Of a stretch of DNA of 64,000 nucleotides, positions 38,526-49,880 are shown in pieces (within the stretch, counting starts at the first letter, position 1; each line of letters opens with the position of its first letter). The notes beneath the pieces were generated by a model. The model was not told the origin of the DNA. It searched no databases and saw only the letters and a program-made list of their open reading frames with translations. A program made the position numbers and the translations under genes. Origin of the DNA: Clarkia xantiana subsp. parviflora (lineage: Eukaryota > Streptophyta > Magnoliopsida > Myrtales > Onagraceae); assembly GCA_036873135.1 (NCBI GenBank), contig JAPTYO010000023.1:1499834-1563833 (forward strand), in the 5' to 3' direction.

Positions 38526-40312
38526 ATGGCTCTGCAACTATGGGAGACGCTGAAAGAAGCCATCTCGGCGTACACCGGCATGTCTCCGGCCACTTTCTTC
38601 ACCGTCCTCGCCCTGGGATTGGCCGTGTACTACGTCATCTCTGGCCTCTTCGGGTCCCCTGATACTCATCACCCTAGGACGAGAGAATTCCAGGAGGTGG
38701 AGCCTCTTCCGCCGCCGGTACAGCTCGGCGAGATCTCTGAGGAAGAGCTTAAGCAGTACGACGGCGCCGACCCTAAGAAGCCTCTGCTAATGGCCATCAA
38801 GGGTCAGATATACGACGTGTCGCAGAGCAGGTAGTTTGCTCGACTTCTCATCTTCTTTTCGATGATTCCGATGATGAATTGGTGTAAAATTGCAATTAGT
38901 CTTACTTTCAATAAAAAAAATTGAGTCTTCAATCAGATTCAGAAAGGATTTTCTGATTTAGCTGCTGAGCTAGCTATAGTAATTCCAATTTGAATTTCAA
39001 TTTCAATTTGGCCTGCAGTTTTCAAGAATTGCTGAGAAACCCTAATTTGGGAATAGTGGGATGAAAGTTGATAGACCGTGGTAGCATTTCGGAGTCTCAA
39101 ATGTTCGATATGGCAGTACTATTCATTAGCCTCAATTAAGATACTTTCCATATCATGAGATCATAATAGATAGTAGAGTACTGTATGTTGGGATATTGAC
39201 ATTGAAAACCTGATGATTCTCACTGGTGGAAGGTTCTTCTTCCATGGTAGCTACTGCTTCGAGTGTGAAGTCTGTAAGAAATTGGGAAAGTGATATGCAC
39301 GGTTCTTATCAATTCGAATGTTCCAACATAAGATAAGATGAACAAGAACCATTTCTAAGTTGCTCAGAAGTACACTGCAACTTACATGTTCAAGCTGGAC
39401 GTATTACTACCTTTAGGCTCACAAGACTACATATCTTCCATTGATTTCCAGTTAGTTTGTATAAAGGATTTGTTATTTTAGGGCAGATATGTTCATAGAA
39501 ATGCACTCATTTTACAGTATATGTGCCAAGTACCTGGCTATTGCTCAAGTGGGTTTTTGGATACCTTGTTATTCCCGAAAATGGCATATGGTATTTGCCT
39601 AAAAGCTGAACCTTTTGTTAGTTTGAGTCTTTGAACTTATTACTAAACTGGCAATTGGCATTGCAGGATGTTTTAAAGCCTATGATTATTTTAGGACCGA
39701 TATGTTTATAGCAATACACTCATTTTATAGTATGTGCCAAGTGCGCTTTTGGATGCGGGGAAAATGCATAATGCCTAAAAGCTGAATTTTTAAAGGCAGA
39801 ATCAGCTATATCTATTAGAGAATAAGACGTACGCCTTAACCAACTGACCCATAAACCCGAACTTGTGAGTGAAGACATTCAATATACACTTATACTCTAT
39901 TAGGTACACTTAACACACACTTACAGTATCTTCTTCATTTGCAATAGCTTCTTCAAGAAAGCTTGTTTTTTGTTGATTTGAGGTTTGAACATATTACTAA
40001 ACCGGCATTTGCAGGATGTTTTACGGACCGGGAGGCCCGTATGCTCTGTTCGCCGGCAAAGATGCGAGCAGAGCTCTTGCAAAGATGTCTTTTGAAGACA
40101 AAGACTTGACAGGAGACATCTCTGGTCTGGGTCCATTCGAGCTCGATGCGCTCCAGGACTGGGAATACAAGTTCATGAGCAAGTACTCGAAAGTAGGAAC
40201 CATCAAAGGCGCGGTTCCCGTGCCCGAGGAATCATCTGCTGCTGCTGAATCTGCAGAGGTCGATGAGCCCTTGAAGAAAGACGATGATAAAGCATCCGAA
40301 GAGGCCTCTTGA
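38526..40312 (+). CDS. Membrane steroid-binding protein (MAPR family)
   Basis: Small membrane protein of the cytochrome-b5-like progesterone-receptor family; Arabidopsis relatives MSBP1/MSBP2 bind steroids or heme at the ER and plasma membrane. Exons 38526-38830 and 40015-40312 join within an Arg codon; 200 residues. A single membrane segment lies at ~20-43 (FFTVLALGLAVYYVISGLF). The b5-like domain runs from ~66 to 165: LGEISEEELKQYDGADPKKP, LLMAIKGQIYDVSQSR, then MFYGPGGPYALFAGKDASRA. An acidic, Ala/Glu-rich tail ends the protein. Slightly shorter than MSBP1 (~220) through a short tail. The 1.18-kb intron contains a TRIM LTR fragment. The F-box gene upstream is a likely old neighbour. Confidence 0.95.
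39817..39909 (-). mobile_element. TRIM-like LTR fragment in the MSBP intron
   Basis: On the minus strand: 'gagtataagtgtatattgaa', 'cactcacaagttcgg', 'cagttggttaaggcgtacg'. These correspond to 'gtataagagtgtgctgaa', 'cacccacaagttcgg' and 'cgccttaacc' of the LTR at 3221-3389. No PBS or second LTR. Confidence 0.55.
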
Positions 40313-40527
40313 TGTTGTTAGTTGTCACAGTTTGGATTATGGGATGAAATGGGTGAATGTTACTCTTAATAATGGAGACTTGGAGATAGATTATGGAGGT
40401 GTTTTGAAAACAAAATGTATGTGATTCTGTTGTACTGCTGGTATTATCTTCTTAATTAAAGTTCAAATAGATTTAGCACAACCTTCCTTTCTAAACCTTT
40501 ATTTCTAGTTCAGCTGGTTAAAAAGTT

Positions 40528-40944
40528 TTTTTGTGTCATATCATATGTTTGTAGACTTTTGGTGTCATATATTTGCATTTGTAGACTTTTTGTGCTTCTG
40601 TTAGTTAACTGTCAAGTTTGACTGTTAAATACTTTTATTTTGTTTAATTTAGTCATCCAATTTATTTATGTAACTTTTTATTTTGAAATTTAGTCTTCAA
40701 AAAAAATTAAATTGTACCCTAGGGTTCAGTTAACCTAGCCATGGTGCGACTCATGGCTAGGTTAGACCATGACTAGGTCAATTGAACTCTAATGTACAAT
40801 TTAGTTTTTTTAGGAACTAAATTGCAAAAACCAAAAGTTAAGTATATAAATTAAAGGACTAAATTGGACAAATAAAAGCATTAAACGGTCAAAATTGACA
40901 GTTTACTAACGAAATGCAAACACATGACATCAAAAGTCTACAAA
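40528..40944. mobile_element. Foldback element downstream of MSBP
   Basis: Arms invert around ~40770: 'gtcatatatttgcattt' with 'aaatgcaaacacatgac', 'ctgttagttaactgtcaa' with 'ttgacagtttactaacg', 'ttttgtttaatttagtc' with 'gactaaattggacaaa'. The centre contains 'aacctagccatgg' and 'catggctaggtt'. Same family as the elements at 12.7 and 30.9 kb. Confidence 0.75.
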
Positions 40945-41092
40945 CCCAAGGTTGGTTGGACTAACTGGTAAAGCGAGTTGTGTTCCTTATTGGCGACCCG
41001 AGGTCGAAACCCGCCGGAGACGCCGCCTTGGGAGGAATTTAACTTTAACGCTCCCGGTCCGAACTTGCGAAAGCAATGTAAATATATAAAAA
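40945..41092 (+). mobile_element. tRNA-derived SINE, copy 1
   Basis: A tRNA-like head with an A-box-like 'tggttggactaactggta' and a B-box-like 'aggtcgaaaccc' is followed by a body ('ggaggaatttaactttaacg', 'ccggtccgaacttgcgaaag') and an A-rich tail. It is flanked by AAAAGTCTA on both sides (40932-40940 and 41093-41101). It landed in the right arm of the foldback element. Confidence 0.78.
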
Positions 41093-41101
41093 AAAAGTCT
41101 A

Positions 41102-41567
41102 AAAAAAAAAAAAGAAGCTAAGACATCAAAGTCCAACTTGACATCAAAATACCATATAACCTCTAAAAAAAATCATTTAGACCGGTAAATTGGCACCTGT
41201 ATATCTGGTCCAACCTGATTTTTCAACCGTCAAAACAAGTTCACTGTGCATTATAATCTTTTACTAAAACCGGATTGACAGTTTGACCGGTTCATGACCT
41301 GATTCGGTCAGATTGCCGGTCCGGTTTTCAAAACATTGAAAGGTTCAGAAAATTCTCAAATCACACACATCCATACATATAGTTTAGGGTTTTACAGTTT
41401 CAGAAGACTCAACCTTCACATCACATGCATACACAGCACAGCTATACCAGGAACCACATCATCCAAAGTATGATGAGATAAAGTTTTTAATATAAAAGAC
41501 ATGTCTATATTATATTATATATATAAGTTAAATATATAAACTATATAGAAGACTGGGGTTCAATGAA
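41102..41567. other. Spacer and GARP gene 3' flank
   Basis: A-rich start, then unremarkable sequence with TA-rich DNA near 41.5 kb that probably holds the GARP 3' UTR. Confidence 0.4.
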
Positions 41568-44500
41568 TTAGTCCTCAAGAAGAGGCCTAATGTCTTCTAA
41601 AAGAGTTGCCACAAATTCATCAGTCCACATCTGTAATAATCAGAAACACCAGAAAGCAAAATATATGTTACAACAATCAAATCATTATTCCTTCATATAT
41701 ATATATATATATATATATAATATAATATAAAGTAATTTAATTAAAAGGACTTGCCTCTGCATCATCAAGTATATCATATGAAGGTTGACTTTGTGGAGGA
41801 GGTGCAGGACCTGCACCAAGTACACTTGCATCTCCCCAACCTTGTTGCTGCACAAATTGAAAGGAAAAATGTTTAATATATATACAGAGACAGAATATAT
41901 ACATATATGCAGAACCTATGAATTTGCATATGCTTATATTATATATAGATACAAAGAAATCAACAATTTGTGAAGATTGTTTATAAGACATGAATCTGTT
42001 TGCAAGGGAAACAAGACACATTAGATATTTTATGAGATTTTACAAGGGTTTTATTAAGTTTTAATAGAAAAATATCATTTGGCCAAAAAAAAAAAAATAT
42101 CAAGATTTTGCAAAACTATCAGAAGTTTTGAAGTTTTGCAAGGCATATTTTCATCGCGATTTTCAGTATTTCTAGTGATTTTTTTTAGTAATCGGTCCTT
42201 GAAAATCATTGAAACGCGATACCTGCAATGAATTTTCAATATTTCCTTTGCAAATAAATCCCTCACAAAAAAATAATATTGCGGTGTAAGAATTTCATTA
42301 CCGGGATCATCGACATATTGTTGTTAACTTGTTGGCACGAGGGGTTGTTAGGGCCGAATTCGCCGAAAGCAGGGGGAGGATCATTCATTGCGGGAAACGA
42401 AGCAAATGGCTGCTCTTCTTGAGTTACATTACTGATGAAATTTGCTTGCCCTAGCTCAGTTGAAGGAATCGCGACACGATCACTAACGACAGTAGCACCA
42501 CTGGTCATGTCGAAGCAGCTAATCTCAAATTCGTTTAGTTGATAGATGCCTTGTCCTCCAAGTTTCCCTTGATCCGACCCAAATACCGCTGCATTTCCAT
42601 TCACTTGGGGATGCTTGTGAATATTGATCATACCGTTGTTGCTCGGGTTTGAATTGAACGGAGCAGCATGATTTCTTGGACCACAAGAAACATTCTCCTG
42701 ATGATTATGCATAAATCTTGTAGGTGGTAATACTGCTCCATTAAAATGAGTACTCGGAGCCAACTTGTTAGTACTACCACGATTACTTGCAGCTGAAGGT
42801 ACTAATGGATGAACATAAACAGGCTCATATTTTGTATTACCATTATTATTAGGGTTCAGATTGAATGGAGTAGCATGATTTCTTGGACCATAAGAAACAT
42901 TCTGATGATGATTCTGCAATGTTGCTCCATTGGAATGAGTACCGGGAACTGACTTGCTAGTACTACCATGATTACTTGCAGCTAAAGGTACTGAAGGATG
43001 AACATAAACAGGCTCGGATTTTGTATTACCATTATTGTTAGGGTTCAGACTGAATGGAGTAGCATGATTTCTTGGATCACAAGAAAAATTCTGATGACGA
43101 TTCTGCATAAATCTTGTAGATGGTAATATTGCTCCATTGGAATGAGTACTGGGAACTGACTTGCTAGTACTGCCACGATTACTTGCAGCTGAAGGTACTA
43201 ATGGATGAACATAAACATGCTCGGATTTTGTATCACCATTATTGTTACGGTTCGGATTGAATGGAGTAGCATGATTTCTTGGACCACAAGAAACATTCTG
43301 ATGACGATTCTGCATAAATCTTGTAGGTGGTAACACCGCTCCATTGGAATGAGTACCGAGATTCGATTTGTTAGTACTACCACCGGGAGCCGACTTTTTA
43401 GTACTACCACGATTACTTGCACCTGAAGGCACCGATGAATGAGCGTAAATAGGCGCAGAAATATCATCAATGTAATCGGAAAATGATGCCCTTTTCCACT
43501 CCAACAGGGTCCGGAAATACGATAATGCACATGGGATTGAGATGTCGGAGGACAGGTGTTTCGTATAAAGGGCCGGCATAGTTTTTGAGAAGGCGACATC
43601 AAGAGCCCTCTCACGATCTTTCATTTCCGGGTAGTTCTTATCTGCGAATCGCTTGAGAAACAAGCGGTACTTCTGTGAAAACAATAACGTGATCAACAAG
43701 TTAATAACCATCGTATGAAATATTTTAAGTGTCACCCAACCAAACTACACAAGATATTTAGTTGTTCGTGAGTGATTTATATATTTTTAACAAAAATGAA
43801 CCTATTTACATTAGGAAAATGAACCTATTTGACAAAAATGTTTAGTGAAATCTGTAACGAAAAACCTAACAAAATTTCTGATAGATTTTTCCATAATTTT
43901 AAAAAACCCACACAATATAAGGGGCTGTTTCCTTGAAAATCTATATGAAATCTTGAAAGTTTGACATTCATAGAATTTTCTAAGAGCATCCACAATGGTT
44001 TTACATAAATCTTATTCTTTAAAGTTGTCACGTAGACATTTATGTACACTTTAAGTAATACGTAAAGTTAAAAAACACGTAAAAAATATTTCCTCTGCAA
44101 TCGTATTACTTAAACATATTCCTTAAATATATTTTATTATTATAATTTTCGACAACCACCAATAAGATATTAGCATTAATTATAAAATGAATTAATTTAT
44201 AATTAAAAATCGTTTACGTAATACATAGTGCATTCTTTATATTTAAGGAATGCTTTATGTAAAAACATAAATTTACATGTGGGTCCCATCTTTAAGGAAT
44301 GCTATGTAAAACCACTGTAGAATGTTTTTTTTACTTTACTTAAATAAACATGTAGGGCCCACGTTTACGTGATCTTTACGTAATACCACTGTGGATGCTC
44401 TAAGGGGCTGAATTTTAGCAAAAATGCTCGGCGGAAACTGTGATGAAAAGCCTAACAAAATTTCTGATAGGTTTTTCAGAATTTTGAAAAAATTATAAAA

Positions 44501-46316
44501 TTGAAGGGACTATTTCCTTGAAAACCTATCAGAAATTTTGTAAGTACTATGTTCATAGAATTTTCTAAAGAGCTGAGTTTTAGCAAAAAAATGCTTGGTG
44601 AAAAATATTATATATATACCTGCAAATGGCTAGCCACATTCCTTCTAGTTAATCCTGGGACGTTCATCAGTTTAAGAACTTTCTTTGGTGTAAGTTCTGT
44701 ATCAAAAATAATTTAAACAATCATTAGAAAAAATCATACACAATTGTAGCTCATTTCATATGTTAATTCCTCATGATGTAATTAGATGACACTACAAAAA
44801 AATTGTAGTTGTTTGTAAATGATCTTTTTGTATGAGAAATAAACTCATTTACAAATGAAATATATTGAAAATATGATGCAAATATTGCATTTCAAGAATT
44901 TTCGAGTTATTGACTTTTAACAAAAAGCTTACTAGATACGAAAACCCCTTAAAAATTTCAAATATTTGTTCATTTTTTTTTTAATTTTTATTTGTATTTG
45001 TAAGGGTATTTCAATAAAACTCTCCCGAATCATTATATTAAAGCAAAATAAATAGTTTTCCTTGAAAAATTTCATTCACAAATTGCTGATTCTTTTGTAT
45101 AATGAGATGAGAACACGATTATAATGAGTACCGGGAACTGACTTGCTAGTAAACCCATTTACAAATGAAATATATTGAAAATACGATGCAAATATTTCAT
45201 TTCAAGAATTTTCGAGTTATTGACTTTTAACAAAAAGCTTACTAGATACGAAATCCCTTAAAAAATTACAAATATTTATTCAAAATTTTGATATTTGTAA
45301 GGGTATTTCAATAAATTCCTCCCGAATCATTATATTAAAGCAAAATGAACAGTTTTCCTTGAAAAATTTCATTCACAAATTGCTGATTCTTTTGTATAAT
45401 GAGATGAGAACACGATTATCTTACTTTGTAGACCGATGATGCTTGCGGCTTTCAAGAACCGGGTATGAAGCGGACCGGACCACCTAATCTTCTTGTTTTG
45501 AGCTTGTGTATGCTCCTCCTCCTCATCCTTCTTCTTCTTCAATTGCACATTATTGTTCATCTCTTGTTGAATGATCTCAGACCCACTATTGTCACTATGT
45601 CCTCCATGGATGACAACATTGTGATCATTATTATTGCAAGTAGTTGTTTGATCAACTAATGGTGCCATGGGACTTGGAGCAATGCTCCTAATTCCCTCAA
45701 ACCCTGCCGAGGACGAACTTCCGGCCATGCCTGATTCTGGATATTGCAACACATTCACACGATTTAGGGTTTAGGAGTGATCCAAACATTTTCAGAAGTT
45801 ACGTAATAACCATAAACAGTTAAACTCAAAATTTTGGCGGTGAAAAATAAGATATGCATTTATTAGAATCGAGAAATCCATTTCAGAATAACGAATACAC
45901 GATATTTATTGATTAGGCAAATCAATTACTTTGATCACTTAATAATATCATGTAGCACGAATCCTTTTTTAATGTCTTATGTAATAATTGTTCATTTCCA
46001 AGGATGTCCTAACCGTCTTCAGGAGTTACGTAATAACTGTAAACTCTAATACTCAAAATTTTGGCGACAGAAAATAGATATGCATTTATTAAAACTGAGA
46101 AATTACTTTCAAGTTAACGAATACGCGACATTTATTGATTATGCAAGTCAATTACTTTGATCACTTACTAATATCATGTAGCTCGAATCCTTGTTCAATG
46201 TCATTAAACCCTTCAAAGCCATCAAAGTCAAGCATATGAAAATCAGTTGAAAAGTGACCACCTTCTCTTTGCATTGCTTGATCACCTTCTCTTTGCATTG
46301 CTTGATGAGAAAACAT
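41568..46316 (-). CDS. GARP/Myb-like transcription factor, type-B-ARR-like without receiver domain
   Basis: Predicted nuclear DNA-binding regulator. Exons on the minus strand: 46316-46169, 45736-45425, 44696-44620, 43672-42302, 41847-41755, 41630-41568; 2064 nt, 687 residues. The GARP domain spans ~131-187: [57 protein letters not shown]. Introns fall after GLQ and SHLQ, as I recall for type-B response regulators. Type-B ARRs carry a ~120-residue receiver before GARP; here only 130 residues precede it ([13 protein letters not shown], with that motif duplicated), without receiver-like sequence. Residues ~255-528 are four Asn/Ser-rich coding repeats. Intron 5 uses a GC donor. The C-terminal exon reads [20 protein letters not shown]. 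Two leader introns are inferred upstream. Targets unknown. Confidence 0.85.
42626..43447 (-). repeat. Coding tandem repeats in the GARP exon 4
   Basis: Four imperfect in-frame units of ~62-77 residues, each starting near [16 protein letters not shown] and running through [30 protein letters not shown] and NPNNNGNTK. Start residues are ~255, 332, 401 and 463. DNA similarity between units is high, so expansion is fairly recent. The third unit lacks the PPTRFM block. Confidence 0.9.
43984..44400. mobile_element. Tourist-like MITE, copy 2 (GARP intron 3)
   Basis: 417 bp, GAGCATCCACAATGGTTTTA to CTGTGGATGCTC, with TAA duplicated on both sides (43981-43983 and 44401-44403). Nearly the same sequence and exactly the same length as the copy at 11727, so both moved recently from one source. 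The transposase must come from elsewhere. Confidence 0.9.
44841..45419. repeat. Tandem duplication with templated filler in GARP intron 2
   Basis: A ~280-bp block occurs at 44841-45122 and again at 45151-45419 ('atttacaaatgaaatatatt', 'gacttttaacaaaaagctta', 'ctgattcttttgtataatga'). Between the copies, 45123-45151 is a 29-bp insert identical to exon 4 sequence at ~42934-42962 ('gagtaccgggaactgac'). Confidence 0.85.
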
Positions 46317-46559
46317 GATCAATTGGTTTTTGTCTAGCTCCTATCAAGACTGCCTGTAGCATGAGTAGATCAAATGAGGAGATATATAATCAATAAATCA
46401 TCTATTCAACAAATCAGTCAAGCAATCCTTAGAAATCTAGAGAAATTTTACCTTATGGAGAGATATATATGAATATCTGAAGACCGAATACGACAAACAA
46501 GCTAGATACGAATCATTAAAAAAAATCTAATTATGTAAAAAGAATTTATTTACAAGAAA

Positions 46560-48840
46560 AATTAACAATTTATAAGGAGAATATTGAGACCCCCTTGTAA
46601 ATATCAGATTCTTAGGATTTTATAATAAAAAAGATTAGAAATATTCAAAACTGTGAGAAAAATTCTTACAAAATTTCTGAAATGTTTTATTTGCAAGATA
46701 TTTATAAAACCTAAGAAATTATTTCTTTCATTCACAAATTGCTGATTTTCTTATGTTGACGGTTATTCCTCTCCATATACAAAAAAAACATAAGGATTAA
46801 CTAGCTAGATAATCAATAAATCATCTATTCAATGTACTGAATCAAGCTCTTGGAAAAAAAAAAAGTACTTAATCAATCAATCCTTAAGAATTCTAGACAC
46901 ATTTTACCTTAAGGAGATATGTATTAATATCTAAAGACGCTATACGACAAACAAGTTAGATACGCATCACAAAAAAATCTAATTATTTATAAGGGGAATA
47001 TCAAGATTCCCTTGTAAATATCACGTTCGTAGATTTTTTTTTAATAAAAATGATTAAAAATATTCAAAATTGTAAGATTTTTTTTTTTTTTTTTTTTACA
47101 ATTTTTATGAAATATTTCAAAATGTTTTTATTTGCAAGAGATTTTCATTAAATCTTGAATTTTTTTTATAAATATTTATAAATCTAAGAAATTATTTCCC
47201 TTCAATTCTTTCATTCATAAAATTACTGATTTTCTTATATGACGGTTATTCCGGTCCATATACAACAAACATATGGATTAACTAGCTTAGATAATCAATA
47301 AATCATCTATTTAATGTACTTAATCAAGCTCTTGCAAAAAAAAAAAAAGTACTTAATCAATCAATCCTTAAGAAATTAGACAGATTTTACCTTAAGGAGA
47401 TATATATTGATAGATCTAAAGAAGGTATACGACAAATAAGCTAGACACGCACTATACAAAATATAATTATTTATAAGGAACTTATTTGCATGAAAAGTGA
47501 ACTTATTTATACGTGCAATATTGAAATTCCCTCGTAAATATCACGTTCCTAGAATTTTTCAAATGAATTTTTTTTCTAATAAAAAGGACTCTAAAAGCAT
47601 TCAAATTAGTGAAAAAATTTCTTACAAAATTTATGAAAGATTTTCAAAATGTAGATTTTCATTAAAACTTTATAAAATATTTACAAAACTTTATAAAATC
47701 TAAGAAAATGGTCCCTTTGAATTCTTTTTTCATTCATTCATAAAATTACTGATTTTCTTATATTGACGGTTATCCGGTCCATATACAACAAACATATTGA
47801 TTAACTAGCTAGATAATCAATAAATCATGCATCTATTCAATATACTTAATCAAGCTCTTGCAAAAAAAAAAAAAAGTACTTAATCAATCAATTCTTAAGA
47901 AAGTAGACAGATTTTACCTTAAGGAGATATATATTAATAAATCTGAAGAAGGTATACGACAAATAAGCTAGACACGCACTATACAAAATATAATTATTTA
48001 TAAGGAATTTATTTGCATGAAAAATGAACTTATTTATAAGTGCAATATTGAAATTCCCTCGTAAATATCACGTTCCTAGAATTTTTCAAATGAATATTTT
48101 TTTTTCTAATAAAAAGGACTCTAAAAGCATTCAAATTAGTGAAAAAATTTCTTACAAAATTTATGAAAGATTTTCAAAATGTAGATTTTCATTAAAACTT
48201 GATAAAATATTTACAAAACTTTATCAAATCTAAGAAAATGTTCCCTTTGAATTCTTTCATTCATTCATAAAATTACTGATTTTCTTATATTGACGGTTAT
48301 CCGGTCCATATACAACAAACATATTGATTAACTAGCTAGATAATCAATAAATCATCTATTCAATGTAGTAGATCAAGCTTTTTGGAAAAAAAAATGTACT
48401 TACTCAATCAGTTCTTACGAATTCTAGACATTTTTTACCTTAAGGAGATATATATCAATAGATCTGAAAGAAGGTATACGATAAATAAGCTAAACACACT
48501 ATACAAAATATAATTATTTATAAGGAATTTATCTGCATGAAAAGTGAACTTATTTATAAGTGCAATATTGAATTTCCCTCGTAAATATCACGTTCCTAGA
48601 ATTTTTCAAATGTTTTTTTTTTCTAATAAAAAGGACTCTAAACACATTCAAATTACAAAATTTCTGAAAGATTTTCAAAATGTAGATTTTCATCAAAACT
48701 TGATAAAACATTTACAAAACTTCATAAAATCTAAGAAATGGTTCCCTTTGAATTCTTCCATTCATAAAATTACAGATTTTCTTATAAAAATCCTGTCCAT
48801 GATATATACAACAAATTTATGGATCAACTAACTAGCTAGA
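46560..48840. repeat. ~0.52-kb tandem array in the GARP leader intron
   Basis: About 4.5 units with period 480-527 bp. Markers: 'gaacttatttata' with 'gtgcaatattgaaatt' at 47503, 48030 and 48550, and 'gacggttat' with 'ccatatacaa' at ~46760, 47242, 47763 and 48291. The last three units are most alike. Small open frames in the units are repeat by-products. Confidence 0.88.
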
Positions 48841-49079
48841 CTCTAAAAAAAAACTTGATTCAATTCCAAATCCATTGATCATTCTTGCAGACAAAAAAAG
48901 CTTTGAAATTAAGCTTCTTGATACAAGAAATCACATCCATGCACAACATCATAAATCAAAAACCCGAAAACTCAAAAATCAATCAAGAAAAAGAGAAATT
49001 TCCTCCTCAAATTGAATAATAGATCGCACCTCAAATTCAAAGCACCCATAAATCACATATATTGATAAACATTTCAGGA

Positions 49080-49157
49080 TACAAGGATTCAGAGACGAAT
49101 TTGCGGCTTTAGCAACGACAATTAACCGTCGCTAAAACCCGGGTTTCTTGTAGTGAC
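49080..49157 (-). mobile_element. CACTA-type terminus
   Basis: Minus strand reads CACTACAAGAAACCCGGG from 49157, then 'tttagcgacggttaattgtc' and 'gttgctaaagccgc'. CACTACAAGAAA is the typical end of plant CACTA elements, and short subterminal gcgac/gtcgc words support it. Only one end is visible, inside the GARP leader intron. Confidence 0.55.
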
Positions 49158-49224
49158 AAAAAAACCCCATTTTGAGCAAAGGAAAATGATAAGAGATCGA
49201 AAGCCATTGATGGATTTTACGTAC

Positions 49225-49510
49225 CTTGAAGCTTTGTGTGCCCTAATGGAGGCTCAGTAGCAGCTAAGCAGAAACTAGCACACAGACGTTTTAGAAAACC
49301 ACTTTATCTGTCAGAGAAAGAAGATGATAAAAAGGCAAATTTCATATATATAATTAATTACCTGTTTGATTTATAATAATAAGCTCATCAAATAATTATC
49401 ACCAAATTACGTGAAATAATAATAATAATACCTTGAATGTTTGTACGTAAGGTAAGACTGGTTTTAGAGAAGAGAGTGAGGCAATAATACACACAGAAAA
49501 TGGGGAGATG
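49225..49510 (-). other. Probable leader exons of the GARP gene
   Basis: Splice-like signals define a leader exon 49307-49225 (acceptor 'tctgacag', donor AAG|GTACGT) and an upstream exon ending at 49432 (AAG|GTATTA). The next acceptor is at 46354 (CTACAG), 37 bases before the ATG. No in-frame coding extension is seen: TGA and TAG lie in frame just 5' of the ATG. Inferred from signals only. Confidence 0.45.
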
Positions 49511-49880
49511 AAGACAAATCAGTTTTTTCATTTTTATTTTAAATTTCACATTTATGTAAATATTTTTTTATTTTTTTTATTTTAAAAAAAGGTAAATGAG
49601 TGGCCAAAACAGGGAGCGTTTACATGGTATCATTTCTTTCGAATGTAATTTTATGGTAGTTTTTACTTTTAAGATCTGTGTATAGTTGGATAATTGCCTA
49701 ATCGCCTAAAATTAAAATTAAAGAATCTTGCAGCTAGATCTGAAAACCGGACCGGGTCTTGAACCGGTAAGGTGGGCAGTTTCTCGGTCTAATTGATCCG
49801 AACCGGTTCAGTCTAATTCAACTAGTTTTACAAAGAAAAAAAAAGAGTTATTTTTAAATTTTGTTTTTTTTTTAAAATCA

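Noticed and set aside
43673..43735. N-terminal extension of the GARP exon 4 frame
   Set aside because: It is intron sequence; exon 3 joins at 43672 to complete the conserved [12 protein letters not shown] block.
45737..45758. ATG at 45758 as the GARP protein start
   Set aside because: The acceptor at 45736 joins in frame to exon 1 at 46169-46316, which has its own ATG; the 45758 start is in the intron.
47497..48831. Three similar small proteins starting MNLFI
   Set aside because: Copies of one frame in a tandem intron repeat, not a gene family.
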